DNA from: JAJYUU01 sp963822955
Lineage (GTDB): Bacteria > Actinomycetota > Actinomycetes > Streptosporangiales > Streptosporangiaceae
Reading direction: 5' to 3'
Length of the DNA stretch: 64,000 nucleotides
Assembly: GCA_963822955.1 (NCBI GenBank)
Contig: CAWGJS010000002.1
Location: 372,001 to 436,000, forward strand
Shown in pieces: positions 8,056 through 15,663 of this stretch; within the stretch, counting starts at the first letter, position 1; every line of letters starts with the position of its first letter. The notes below the pieces were generated by a model, which saw nothing but the letters and a program-made list of their open reading frames with translations, was not told where the DNA came from and made no database searches. The translations under genes were made by a program, and so were the position numbers.

Positions 8056-8605
8056 GAAGCGCTTCGCGTGCTGGAAGCGCGGGCACGCGATGGCCAGGAA
8101 AGGCCTGGTGTGCAAGCGCTGCCGGACGACGCAGCCGGCAGCGGTCAAGTCGCAGCTGGCGATGCTGGCCAAGTCGCGCGGCGGTCCCGTCCGGCCCGTG
8201 CCTGTGACTAAGCCGCCGAAGCCACGCTGCCCCAATCCCGCGTGCCGTGCCAAGGGCGGCCGCAAAGCCAACGCGTGCTCCAGGTGCGGCACGCCGTTCG
8301 GCCCGGCAGCGGCCATGCGGGCCGAGAAAGCCGCGCGCCGGGTGCAGCTGAGCATCGCCGGCTCGGCGGCTTACTGGGAGGCGCTGGCGCGGCGGCAGCA
8401 CGACCCCGCGGAGCGTGAGGCGTGCCTCGCCGAGGCCGCGAAGGCCCGGCGCGCCTACGGCACTGAGGGCAGCTCGCTCGTCTCGCTCATGCTCAAGGCC
8501 TCCGGCGCGGGCACCGTCCGGGAGGCATGGCTGCGCGAGGCAGACCCCCATGCGCGCGAGATTCTCTGGCGTGCGCTCAGCAAGGAAGGCGGACGGTCAG
8601 CGTGA
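8048..8605 (+). CDS. Double zinc-ribbon protein
   Basis: 185 residues from TTG 8048, which has a strong GGAGGAGG site upstream. Two cysteine clusters are visible: C-x4-H...CKRC near residues 6-22 and CPNPAC...CSRC near residues 60-80, both able to bind zinc. The C-terminal half is helical and alanine-rich. It lies in the middle of the element's rightward operon. A DNA- or RNA-binding role is plausible; no named family was recognised. Confidence 0.55.
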   Translation: MSKKRFACWKRGHAMARKGLVCKRCRTTQPAAVKSQLAMLAKSRGGPVRPVPVTKPPKPRCPNPACRAKGGRKANACSRCGTPFGPAAAMRAEKAARRVQLSIAGSAAYWEALARRQHDPAEREACLAEAAKARRAYGTEGSSLVSLMLKASGAGTVREAWLREADPHAREILWRALSKEGGRSA

Positions 8606-8949
8606 TCGGATCGGTATTCGAGGGCAGGGACCAGCTGGCCGCGCTCGAGCGGCGCCGGCAGGAGATCGCCGCGCGGAAGGCATTCCGGGACCGCGGCATC
8701 ACCGAGGGCCCGGGCGGATTCACCGAGCCCGGGAGGCCGGCCGCGGCCGAGGCTTACGACAGGCCGTATATCGACGGCGAGGGCCAGGCGGCCGAGTCGC
8801 CCGCAGCGGAGCCGCCGAGGCAGAGCCCGTTCATGCACGCGCCGCAGGGCTACGTCCAGCCGATCGAGCTGCCGGGCGCGCCGATAGCCGGCTACGTGCC
8901 CGCCCATGTAACCCAGGCCTTTTCGATGGGCAGTCCATCCGACCGCTGA
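8602..8949 (+). CDS. Element-encoded hypothetical protein
   Basis: 115 residues from a GTG overlapping the previous stop (GTGA). The N-terminus is a charged helix (LAALERRRQEIAARKAFRDRG), and the rest is proline- and glycine-rich and probably unstructured. No family was recognised. Confidence 0.5.
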   Translation: MIGSVFEGRDQLAALERRRQEIAARKAFRDRGITEGPGGFTEPGRPAAAEAYDRPYIDGEGQAAESPAAEPPRQSPFMHAPQGYVQPIELPGAPIAGYVPAHVTQAFSMGSPSDR

Positions 8950-8959
8950 GGAGCATCCT

Positions 8960-9913
8960 ATGACCACGCAAACCGAGGTGCTGGGGCTGGCGGCCGACGC
9001 CGACCAGCCGCGCTGTACCGATCCGGCCACGCTGCGCGCGATCGCGAGGGATAAGCGCACCGAGCGGGCGGGGCTGCAGCTGCGGGCAATGACACTGGAC
9101 CGGGAAGCTGATCAGGCTGAGCACGAGGCCGGCCTGTGGGAGATCGCCGATGCCGCCGATGCCGCGTGGGCGTCGCTGCGGGAGCGGACAGCCGGCCTCG
9201 AGGCAGCAGCCGAGGGCACGCTCGCCGCGCAGCGCGAGGCTGAGGACAGGCTCCGGGACGACAAGAAGCACCTGGTCCGGCGCAAAGGCGAGGCGACCCG
9301 CGCGGAGAACGGCACGTCCCGCGATGCGCAGGACGAGGCGGCGGTGCGGCTGCACAAGTCGGAGCAGCGGGTCGCGGAGGCCGAAACCGCGCTGGCCGAT
9401 GCCCGGCAGGAGCACCAGGCCGCGGAGGCCGCGCTCGATGCGCACCGAACCGGGCTGCGTGAGGCCCTGGCCTCCTGGCAGCGCGCCCTGGATGCCGCCT
9501 ACAATCCAGGCGTCGCCCCGAGGACGAGCCCGCTGCGGGTCGGCCTTGGCCGCCCTGAGGACATGACGCCCGAGGAGAAGGACCTTCTGGCCATGATCGC
9601 ACTCACGGGGATGAGCACGGGCAGTGCGGGTACGGCAGCCGGGGAGCCGAGGCGAAACCGGATCACTACCAACGGCGAGTTCGCGGCACAGGACCCGACC
9701 AAGTTCCGGTTGATCCGCCAGGGAACGCACATGTTCGCGATCCCGCCCGCCGGCGCCCATGATCGTGCGCAGCCGGGCGTCAAAGTCGGTCGGGGTCGGC
9801 AAACCACACGCTCGCCTTCTGGAAGCCAAGGACGGAGCTGCCCGTGGCGGGTATCTTCCGCCGTCCTGCTCCCGGCTGTCGCACCGCGTCTCGCTCACCG
9901 TCGCAGGCAGTGA
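8960..9913 (+). CDS. Coiled-coil protein, unknown
   Basis: 317 residues from ATG 8960. Residues about 25-175 are almost pure charged and alanine heptads, a long coiled coil. A short segment, MTPEEKDLLAMIALTGM, follows. The last part becomes arginine-rich without clear structure. It ends the rightward operon. Long coiled-coil proteins of unknown role are common in actinomycete plasmids. Confidence 0.55.
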   Translation: MTTQTEVLGLAADADQPRCTDPATLRAIARDKRTERAGLQLRAMTLDREADQAEHEAGLWEIADAADAAWASLRERTAGLEAAAEGTLAAQREAEDRLRDDKKHLVRRKGEATRAENGTSRDAQDEAAVRLHKSEQRVAEAETALADARQEHQAAEAALDAHRTGLREALASWQRALDAAYNPGVAPRTSPLRVGLGRPEDMTPEEKDLLAMIALTGMSTGSAGTAAGEPRRNRITTNGEFAAQDPTKFRLIRQGTHMFAIPPAGAHDRAQPGVKVGRGRQTTRSPSGSQGRSCPWRVSSAVLLPAVAPRLAHRRRQ

Positions 9914-9914
9914 G

Positions 9915-10091
9915 ATGACCACTCCCTCCCCAGGCTGGGTCCTGCCGAATTCACGCGGCGACTTCATCGCCGTCGCCTGGCTGCGCGGCGACATAACCAA
10001 GCTGGCCGCGCTCTGCTGCGGGGAAGGGCCCCAATTCATCACGATCACCAGCGAGCAGCGCCGACTCTGCGGAACTACGCGGACCTGCTAG
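9915..10091 (+). CDS. Short hypothetical protein
   Basis: 58 residues starting two bases after the previous stop. It contains VAWLRGDITKLAALCCGEGP. It may be real or the leftover of a longer gene; only the position and coding-like composition support it. Confidence 0.3.
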   Translation: MTTPSPGWVLPNSRGDFIAVAWLRGDITKLAALCCGEGPQFITITSEQRRLCGTTRTC

Positions 10092-10105
10092 GCGGGGGGA
10101 GCTTT

Positions 10106-10291
10106 TCAGAGGTCTGCTGATTCGGTCGTCTCAGCCCTGCGACCTAGCGCTTCGTCTACGTGCAGTCCGATCGCTTCCAGGTGGGCCGCTCCGAGCCCGG
10201 ACGCGGATGCCGCGGCAGCACCGGCGGCCGCAGGCGTCAGGCCGGCTGTGGCAAGGGCGGCAAGGAGCACTGCTCGCTGGAAGGATCTCAT
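10106..10291 (-). CDS. Small exported peptide
   Basis: 61 residues from ATG 10291 with AGGA at a good distance. It has a signal-like start (MRSFQRAVLLAALATAGLTPAAAG) and a short charged mature part. It closes the leftward half of the element. The function is unknown. Confidence 0.4.
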   Translation of the reverse strand: MRSFQRAVLLAALATAGLTPAAAGAAAASASGLGAAHLEAIGLHVDEALGRRAETTESADL

Positions 10292-10429
10292 GATGTCCTG
10301 CTTCCGGCCGGGCGTCCGCCCAGGCAGCGGGCCAGCCACACAAAAGGAGCGCACGACCTGCGTAATTGACAACGACATTAACGCGTCCCCAGCACATGTA
10401 AAGAGGACGCTCAGCTGCTTGATCACTGG

Positions 10430-10579
10430 TCAGGGATGGCTGACGAACGCTGACATCGAGCTGGCGGCGTGCTGCAGCCCGCCGAGCGCGCCGTGCACGA
10501 ACCCGGCCGCTCCGGCGGGGTTGGTGAGCAGGAACCAAGCGGCGAACGCGATCACAGCCCACCAGATGATGCGGGTCAC
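10430..10579 (-). CDS. Single-span membrane peptide
   Basis: 49 residues from a GTG overlapping the upstream stop (GTGA). It has one membrane span (IIWWAVIAFAAWFLLTNPAG) and a short helical tail. This kind of tiny membrane protein is typical at the end of transfer operons of actinomycete plasmids. No function is assigned. Confidence 0.5.
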   Translation of the reverse strand: MTRIIWWAVIAFAAWFLLTNPAGAAGFVHGALGGLQHAASSMSAFVSHP

Positions 10580-11004
10580 TTGTCCTCCTCGAGGGCGACG
10601 GGTTGTGCGGCAGGTGCCGCGTGCAGGTGCAGGTGGTAGTGGATTGCGGGTGCTCCGATCGCGCGGGACGGGCGTCCTGTGATGGTCGCAGCCGGCCGAA
10701 CAGGCAGAGCGGCGGATGACCGGCTGGGAAGAGCGCCGAGACGCTGTACGACCCACTGGGGCGCGTCCAGATGCGTCCGGCCGCGCTGCCGCCCCAGCAC
10801 GATGACGAGTGTCGTTGCCGCGGCTGCTGTGACCACAGCCGCTACGGACAGGATGGCGACGGCGAACTCGGCGACCATCTCAATGACGCCGTACACGGCG
10901 TAGCCGACTCCGGCGAGGATCGCCAGGGGGATGATCAGGCCGAGGCTGCTGCCGCTCTTGTGATGTTCCGGGAAGTCGCAGCCGGGCGCCTTAGAGACGG
11001 GCAT
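10576..11004 (-). CDS. Membrane protein of the transfer operon
   Basis: 142 residues from ATG 11004, two bases after the preceding stop. Two membrane spans are visible (LGLIIPLAILAGVGYAVYG and an AVAILSVAAVVTAAAATTLV stretch), then a cytoplasmic tail with a His-rich patch (IHYHLHLH). It may assist spread of the element (Spd-like), an inference from the neighbours. Confidence 0.55.
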   Translation of the reverse strand: MPVSKAPGCDFPEHHKSGSSLGLIIPLAILAGVGYAVYGVIEMVAEFAVAILSVAAVVTAAAATTLVIVLGRQRGRTHLDAPQWVVQRLGALPSRSSAALPVRPAATITGRPSRAIGAPAIHYHLHLHAAPAAQPVALEEDK

Positions 11005-11006
11005 GG

Positions 11007-11312
11007 CTAGTTCTCCTCCCTGGCCGCTGCGGCCTGTCGTGTCTTGCGCTGGCGGTCGAGCTCCCGGCGGATCCGGCGGACGGTGCGGTGCAGGGTGCGG
11101 GAGCCGGGGCGCTGGCGGCGGCCGATGCCCTTGCAGGCCTTGCATGTGACGGGCCGCGGCGGGCGCTTCGGGTGCGGCTTGCCCCTGCGGGCCATGATGA
11201 GGACGCGGCGGCCGCGGCAGCGGGGACACTTGCCGAACGGCCGCACCCACAGGGACAGCAGCCACGCGGCCACGAGCGCGAAGCCGATCAGGACATGGTT
11301 AGCGGTCAGCAT
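11007..11312 (-). CDS. Membrane-anchored zinc-ribbon protein
   Basis: 101 residues. One N-terminal membrane span (HVLIGFALVAAWLLSLWV) is followed by CPRCRGR and CKACKGIG, a four-cysteine zinc ribbon of the DnaJ-like kind, and a very basic tail. It is part of the leftward transfer operon. Similar small proteins occur beside TraB-like ATPases in AICEs; the exact role is unknown. Confidence 0.55.
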   Translation of the reverse strand: MLTANHVLIGFALVAAWLLSLWVRPFGKCPRCRGRRVLIMARRGKPHPKRPPRPVTCKACKGIGRRQRPGSRTLHRTVRRIRRELDRQRKTRQAAAAREEN

Positions 11313-11315
11313 GGG

Positions 11316-11552
11316 TCAGCTCCCGGTCGACGCGCTGCCGGCGGAGAACCCGGCCGAGAACCCAGCCGAATAACCGGCGGAGAACCCGGCACCATAACCG
11401 GCTGCGTAGCCCTCGTCCCAGCCCTTGCGGTAGCCCTCCTCGTAACCGGCCTTGAACATCCGGCACGGCAGCCGCGGGCACGTCTCGTCCTTGCACTGCT
11501 CGGCCATGTGCTGTGCCGTGCCGCCTGGCGCAGTCCTGGTGGCGTAGCCCAT
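11316..11552 (-). CDS. Protein with Gly-Tyr/Phe tetrapeptide repeats
   Basis: About 78 residues; ATG 11552 is the likeliest start, ATG 11507 is possible. A cysteine cluster (CKDETCPRLPC) comes first. The C-terminal half is a regular four-residue repeat with glycine followed by Tyr, Trp or Phe: GYEEGYRKGWDEGYAAG, then GAGFSAGYSAGFSAGFSAG. The period is striking and would place aromatic residues along one helix face or in an extended sheet. No family was recognised. Confidence 0.5.
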   Translation of the reverse strand: MGYATRTAPGGTAQHMAEQCKDETCPRLPCRMFKAGYEEGYRKGWDEGYAAGYGAGFSAGYSAGFSAGFSAGSASTGS

Positions 11553-11694
11553 GGGGCCTGTCGTCCTCTCAGCTGGATGTCTTGCGTGCCGCCGGTAACA
11601 GCCCTGGTCAGCGTGGCTGTCTGTGTGCCGTGTGCCGCGCTTGCCGCATCGCCGCAGGCTGGCGGCGTGCCGCCTGCGGCACAATCTGCCGGGC

Positions 11695-13755
11695 TCATGG
11701 CTGGCTCGCGGCGGACTGCACGTCGGCGAGCCGGGCACCCTTGGCGGTCCTGGCACCAGCGCGCACCGACACCGACGGGACGCCGAGGCCGCGTGCATCG
11801 GCTGACAGCGCCTCGCCGGTCACGCCGTCCCACCGGTCGGGGAACCGCTGCGCCAGCCGGGCGGCGAGCTCGGCCCACGGCAGGCCGGTGTCGCCGCCGA
11901 ACACCGCGGCGAGGTCGGCGAGCACATCCCGCACGGCGTCGTCGGCCAGGCCGATGGCAACGCCGGACAAGGTGCCTGCTGCCTCCCGCAGCTGACGGGC
12001 CCGGATCGCGATGCGCTCGGTAGCAGGCTGGTCCAGGTAGTAGGTGCGGATCACCTTCGGCACCGGCCCGCCGCCGATCTGGTAGCCAATCCCGGCGTCG
12101 ATCTCGGGCCGGAACGTGGTCGAGCGCACCTCGGCCTTATAGGCGCCGGTCCCCAGGACCATGTCGTTAGACACCTGGTCCATCAGCTTCAGCGCGAACC
12201 GCTGCGACACGTTCGCGCTGATCCCGGTGGGCAGGCTGGCCTTATCCGGCCGTTGTGTCGCGAGTATCAGGACGACGCCGAACGCCGGGCCGATCTTGGC
12301 GATGAACTGCGCATCGTCGGCCGCGGTCTTCCCGAACTGCGGGTGAGCGAACAGGTTCTGTGCCTCATCGATCACGCACACGACCGGCCACAGTTTCAGC
12401 GATCGCCGGCCGGCGATCTCGCGGGTTACCTTCTTGTCCGGTGCCAGCTCCCGGGGCAGCGACCGCAGCCGCTCGCTGCGCCTGCCGATCTCGGCGCGCA
12501 GCAGCCGCAGGCTCTCGGCGGCGTAGCCGATAGACGCGTCATCGATGCCGGACACAAAGCGGTGGCTGACGCGCTCCAGGCTGTCCAGGTCACCGGAGCC
12601 TTTCAGTTCGGCTATCCACAGTTCGGCGATCGGGTCGAGGGCGGAGGCGCAGGCCAGGACGCGCACGGCGGCTGTCTTGCCCTGCCGCGGGATGCTGCCG
12701 ATCAGCCAGCTATGGAAGATCAGCGGCACCTCGACGCTGCGGCCACGGACGTCGGTGCCGAACGGGACGGGCTGGAATATGTCAGCCTGCCCGGCCCGCA
12801 GCAGCGGCCACGGCGCCGGCCGGGCCTTCGCCACGTCGGTGCGGCCGACCCAGAGCTCGAGCCGGCCGGCGTGCTCGTGGGTAATCGGCTCGGGCCACAC
12901 CGCGCCCAGCGGTCTGCGCAATCCGGAGGCGAGCTGCTCGCGGCGCTCGATGACCATCTCGCTGGTCACGCCGAACGGCAGGTCGACCTCGGCACGCCAG
13001 CCCGGCCCGTCCTCCCGTACCGGCGAGGGGAACACGAGCGCGCGGCCGTCGCGCAGCCACCGGTCGATCCCGGCGATCCCCAGCGATCCCAGCGCGCGGG
13101 TGATGACGTCCTGCGACGGTGCCTGCACCGCGGCCGGGAGCACCGCGGACTGCATGATCGGCTTACCGGCGGGCTTGCCGTGGTGAGCGAGGACCGGCAC
13201 CGCGACCACGGCGAGGAGGATCCATGCCCAGCCCGGCAGGTAATGGTCGCCGGCCACTGCCGCCACGGCCAGCAGGACGGCGCAGACAGCCAGGATGATC
13301 CCGCGCGCCGTCCTCGACTCGCGGCCCTGCTTGTGGATCCGCAGGTGCTCGGTCAGCAGCCCGTCCGCGGCGGCCTGGTGCTCCAGCTGGTACAGGTCAG
13401 TTGCGTGCCACCACCGGAGGATGCGCCCGAGGATGCGGAACAGGCCGGCGACCGCCCACGCGACCGTCAGCGTCAGGTACCTGGGCGAGCGCACCGAGTG
13501 ATACGCGGCCGCGTGCCCGTGCTCAATGGCGCGGTGGTGCAGGTGGCGGCGGATACCGCGGAGCAGCCCGGCGAGGCCGTCGCCCTCGCGCAGGTGCGCC
13601 GGGACGATCGGCTTGCGGGCGGCGCGGCCGTCGCTGACGTCGACATAGGCGGGACCGGGTGTGCGGGTATCTAGCTGTACCTCGGTCGGCGCCTCGATGG
13701 CGCGGAGCGGCGCAACCTGCCCGTTGGCCTGCGGTTCGGATGTGTGGGTTGACAT
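11695..13755 (-). CDS. FtsK/SpoIIIE-type DNA translocase (TraB-like)
   Basis: 686 residues. Two or three hydrophobic segments (about residues 90-110 and 150-192) precede the ATPase. Walker A is GSIPRQGKT around residues 353-361 and Walker B is VVCVIDEAQ around 456-465. ATQRPDKASLP and NVSQRFALKL are typical FtsK-HerA motifs. In AICEs and actinomycete plasmids this protein alone moves double-stranded DNA between mycelial cells. The gene is complete. It lies within a WhiB-Spd-Tra operon, which supports conjugation rather than cell division as its job. Confidence 0.85.
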   Translation of the reverse strand: MSTHTSEPQANGQVAPLRAIEAPTEVQLDTRTPGPAYVDVSDGRAARKPIVPAHLREGDGLAGLLRGIRRHLHHRAIEHGHAAAYHSVRSPRYLTLTVAWAVAGLFRILGRILRWWHATDLYQLEHQAAADGLLTEHLRIHKQGRESRTARGIILAVCAVLLAVAAVAGDHYLPGWAWILLAVVAVPVLAHHGKPAGKPIMQSAVLPAAVQAPSQDVITRALGSLGIAGIDRWLRDGRALVFPSPVREDGPGWRAEVDLPFGVTSEMVIERREQLASGLRRPLGAVWPEPITHEHAGRLELWVGRTDVAKARPAPWPLLRAGQADIFQPVPFGTDVRGRSVEVPLIFHSWLIGSIPRQGKTAAVRVLACASALDPIAELWIAELKGSGDLDSLERVSHRFVSGIDDASIGYAAESLRLLRAEIGRRSERLRSLPRELAPDKKVTREIAGRRSLKLWPVVCVIDEAQNLFAHPQFGKTAADDAQFIAKIGPAFGVVLILATQRPDKASLPTGISANVSQRFALKLMDQVSNDMVLGTGAYKAEVRSTTFRPEIDAGIGYQIGGGPVPKVIRTYYLDQPATERIAIRARQLREAAGTLSGVAIGLADDAVRDVLADLAAVFGGDTGLPWAELAARLAQRFPDRWDGVTGEALSADARGLGVPSVSVRAGARTAKGARLADVQSAASQP

Positions 13756-13827
13756 TCTGGTGTCCTCCTTAGTGGAGCTGGCCCCGCGTTTCGTCTTGGC
13801 GGATGGGCGCGGGGCCGGAACTTGTGT

Positions 13828-14490
13828 TCAGGTGCGGTTGTGTTCGGTCAGGTACGGGTGTCCGTTCGCCTCGGCGAGCACCGACTGGCGCACTTTGCGC
13901 TCGGCCGCGCGGGACAGCCCGAAGCGCGCCATCATCTGCCGCTGGCTGATCGGGTTGCCCGCTGCCACTGACGCACTCAGAGCGAGCTGCGCGGCGTGCT
14001 CGGTGTTAGCCGGCGCGAACTGCGTCAGTGCCGGCAGCGGGGTGGCGGGCTGAGCGTCCGTTCCGGGCGCGGAGTCCTCTGCGAGGCGGTACACCTGGCG
14101 CAGCAGCGCGGCCAGGGCGAGCATCGCCGCGACCGGGGGCACGGCGGCGACGGCGTAGCGGATCCAGTGCAGCGCCGCCGGGTCGACGTGCAGCACGTTG
14201 GCCGTCACCGATGCGGCGAACCCGATTGCCAGGTACGCCCACGCCTGCCAGTCTTCGGCTCGTCGCAGCGCGGAGATCGTCACCCCGGCCTCACCGGCGA
14301 GGATGAACAGATCCACCGACGCCGGCCATGCCCAGGCCTCTGGGCCGTGCAGCCCGGCACGGAGCGCGAAGTCGTGCAGCCCGGCATATGAGAGCCAGAA
14401 CCCGACCGCAGTCGCGATCGCCGTCGCGGCCACCATCCCGGCGATGACGCCGGTCACGGTCTGCGATGCGAGGGTCTTGTTCCCGGTCAC
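13828..14490 (-). CDS. DUF2637 membrane protein (Spd-like)
   Basis: 220 residues from GTG 14490, which overlaps the stop of a 57-codon gene. Four membrane spans are visible (VIAGMVAATAIATAVGFWLS, a central VDLFILAGEAGVTIS region, WAYLAIGFAASVTANVLH, IRYAVAAVPPVAAMLALAALL). This arrangement is DUF2637, found next to TraB in AICEs and annotated as spread protein. The C-terminal part (SQRQMMARFGLSRAAERKVRQ) looks like a small helix-turn-helix, as in many such proteins. Confidence 0.75.
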   Translation of the reverse strand: MTGNKTLASQTVTGVIAGMVAATAIATAVGFWLSYAGLHDFALRAGLHGPEAWAWPASVDLFILAGEAGVTISALRRAEDWQAWAYLAIGFAASVTANVLHVDPAALHWIRYAVAAVPPVAAMLALAALLRQVYRLAEDSAPGTDAQPATPLPALTQFAPANTEHAAQLALSASVAAGNPISQRQMMARFGLSRAAERKVRQSVLAEANGHPYLTEHNRT

Positions 14491-14660
14491 GATTGCCTCC
14501 GGCGTGGCTTCGGCTGCGGCCGCACCGGCGCGCCGAACAGGATGCCCTTCAGGATCTCGGCTGGAGCGGCCAGCAGGACCTCGGCGACCTCGGCCAGCTG
14601 CTCCTCGATCTCGTCGGCCGTCCAGACGCGGCGGAGACCGCAGTTGCCCTGAGTACTCAT
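14487..14660 (-). CDS. 57-residue coupled protein
   Basis: Begins at ATG 14660 overlapping the previous stop (ATGA) and ends at 14487 overlapping the next start (GTGA). The translation holds VWTADEIEEQLAEVAEVLLA, an acidic amphipathic helix, and a basic proline-rich tail (PVRPQPKPRRRQS). The double overlap and high GC third positions make it very likely a real gene. The function is unknown. Confidence 0.6.
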   Translation of the reverse strand: MSTQGNCGLRRVWTADEIEEQLAEVAEVLLAAPAEILKGILFGAPVRPQPKPRRRQS

Positions 14661-15028
14661 CGGTCATCTCCAAGCCGGTAGGCCAGCGCCCGGTAGGCCG
14701 TGGCTTGCGCCCGGTACCGGTCCCGACTGCCGTGGCTGTGACCCCGGTACTCGGCCGCGTCTGAGAGCGCCCCCAGTACGATCTGCAGGTCGGCCGGGCT
14801 GAGCAGCGCCGAGTCGTCAACCCGTGCGCGGCTGGCTGCCTGCGAGCCGTCCACCCGTGCTACGCGCAGTCCGCGGGGCGCATCGAGCACGAACTGAAGA
14901 TGCTGGCCCAGTCGCTGCGCCCACACCTGCCAGTCCCGCCAGCCGACGCCGACGCCGGTAGCGCGCTCAAAGTCCGAAAGCACGGCGCGAGCACTGGTCA
15001 TCCGCGCTGCCATCTCGGCGCCGGTCAT
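14657..15028 (-). CDS. Transfer operon hypothetical protein
   Basis: 123 residues from ATG 15028, overlapping the WhiB stop by four bases. Mostly helical, with SARAVLSDFERATGVGVGWRDWQVWAQRL and SPADLQIVLGALSDAAEYRG. I recognise no family. Position and coupling place it in the element's transfer or regulatory operon. Confidence 0.55.
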   Translation of the reverse strand: MTGAEMAARMTSARAVLSDFERATGVGVGWRDWQVWAQRLGQHLQFVLDAPRGLRVARVDGSQAASRARVDDSALLSPADLQIVLGALSDAAEYRGHSHGSRDRYRAQATAYRALAYRLGDDR

Positions 15029-15294
15029 GCCGCGCTCCGCTGCCGGCGAAGCAGTACCCGGCGCTCTTCGGCCGTCAGCCCGCCGAAGATGCCGAAGTCT
15101 GCGCCGATGAGGAACGCGAAGCTGAGGCAATTGCTGGTGACTGGACAGGTCGCGCAGATTCGCTTGGCCGCTCGGCTCAGGTCGTTCTCTCCCCGCTCAG
15201 GGAAGAAGATCTCGGGCCCGACAGTCAGGCACGCGGCGAAGTCACGCCACGTGGTGCCTGCCGCTGGCGGGCGGCCGTTGGTTACGGTGTTCAT
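15025..15294 (-). CDS. WhiB-family iron-sulfur regulator
   Basis: 89 residues. Four cysteines in WhiB spacing (AACL, then RICATCP, then SNC) would bind a [4Fe-4S] cluster, and GIFGG fills the place of the usual G(V/I)WGG turn. The basic C-terminus (RRVLLRRQRSAA) would contact DNA or sigma factor. It is the first gene of the element's leftward operon, so it may control transfer genes. WhiB-like regulators are common on actinobacterial phages and plasmids. Confidence 0.88.
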   Translation of the reverse strand: MNTVTNGRPPAAGTTWRDFAACLTVGPEIFFPERGENDLSRAAKRICATCPVTSNCLSFAFLIGADFGIFGGLTAEERRVLLRRQRSAA

Positions 15295-15536
15295 CGGGTT
15301 TCCTTCCGGTTAGAGCGGACGGAGCCAAGGGCTGCACGGGTGGTGACACACGCGTGCAGCCCGCTTCTCGTTCGGATTGCGATCAGCGAGAGTTCAAGAT
15401 CAAAGCCCTTGAAAAGCCCATGGCACGATCGCGAAATGCCATTCAGGATCAACGGCAGCCAACGTTTGCCAACGGCTAGTCTCTGCAGCTCAGGGCGCGA
15501 TTCGAGGCTCTGGCCTGCGGATACGTCAGAGGCGCG
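15295..15536. other. Element right-end region without a supported gene
   Basis: Between the WhiB start and the right attachment copy. It should hold the promoter of the leftward operon. Open frames here run through the attachment site and terminator and are not credible. I saw no clear promoter boxes. Confidence 0.4.
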
Positions 15537-15563
15537 ACGAGTTCGAGCTCTACTACGACGTGT
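15537..15563. repeat. Right attachment-site copy (attR)
   Basis: Identical over 27 bp to the end of glnA at 2573-2599, but here no glutamine synthetase gene lies in front of it. It continues into TGA and then the hairpin at 15577. Fusing 2599 to 15564 would restore a glnA with a TGA stop and its own terminator. Confidence 0.85.
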
Positions 15564-15576
15564 GACAGTCCTGAGA

Positions 15577-15616
15577 GCGCTGACCTGGCCAGAGCCCGAG
15601 ACCGCCAGGTCAGTGC
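15577..15616 (+). terminator. Original glnA terminator, displaced
   Basis: Stem of 13 pairs with one G-U: GCGCTGACCTGGC and GCCAGGTCAGTGC around a 14-base loop. It follows the glnA-derived repeat copy by 13 bases, exactly where the terminator of an uninterrupted glnA would be. Confidence 0.7.
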
Positions 15617-15663
15617 CCTCGGAAAGTAAACCGAGACGCGGGAGGCTCCGCACCAGAATGCAA

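Larger units (their letters stand above)
2573..15563. mobile_element. Integrated AICE-like element inserted in glnA
   Basis: The element is bounded by a perfect 27-bp direct repeat made from the end of glnA. Inside lie an integrase C-terminal fragment next to the left end, an FtsK/TraB-like DNA translocase, a DUF2637 membrane protein, a WhiB protein, small overlapping genes, and secreted cargo. The original glnA terminator lies just right of the right repeat. No replication initiator was recognised and the integrase is truncated, so it is probably unable to excise by itself. An alternative is a prophage remnant, but no structural phage genes are present. Confidence 0.8.

Noticed and set aside
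12253..13674. A 473-residue open frame antisense to the TraB-like gene
   Set aside because: Overlaps a clear ATPase with Walker motifs; no ribosome site and no recognisable protein.
2956..15563. The element as a complete prophage
   Set aside because: No capsid, tail, portal or lysis gene can be recognised; the TraB/DUF2637 pair supports a conjugative element.
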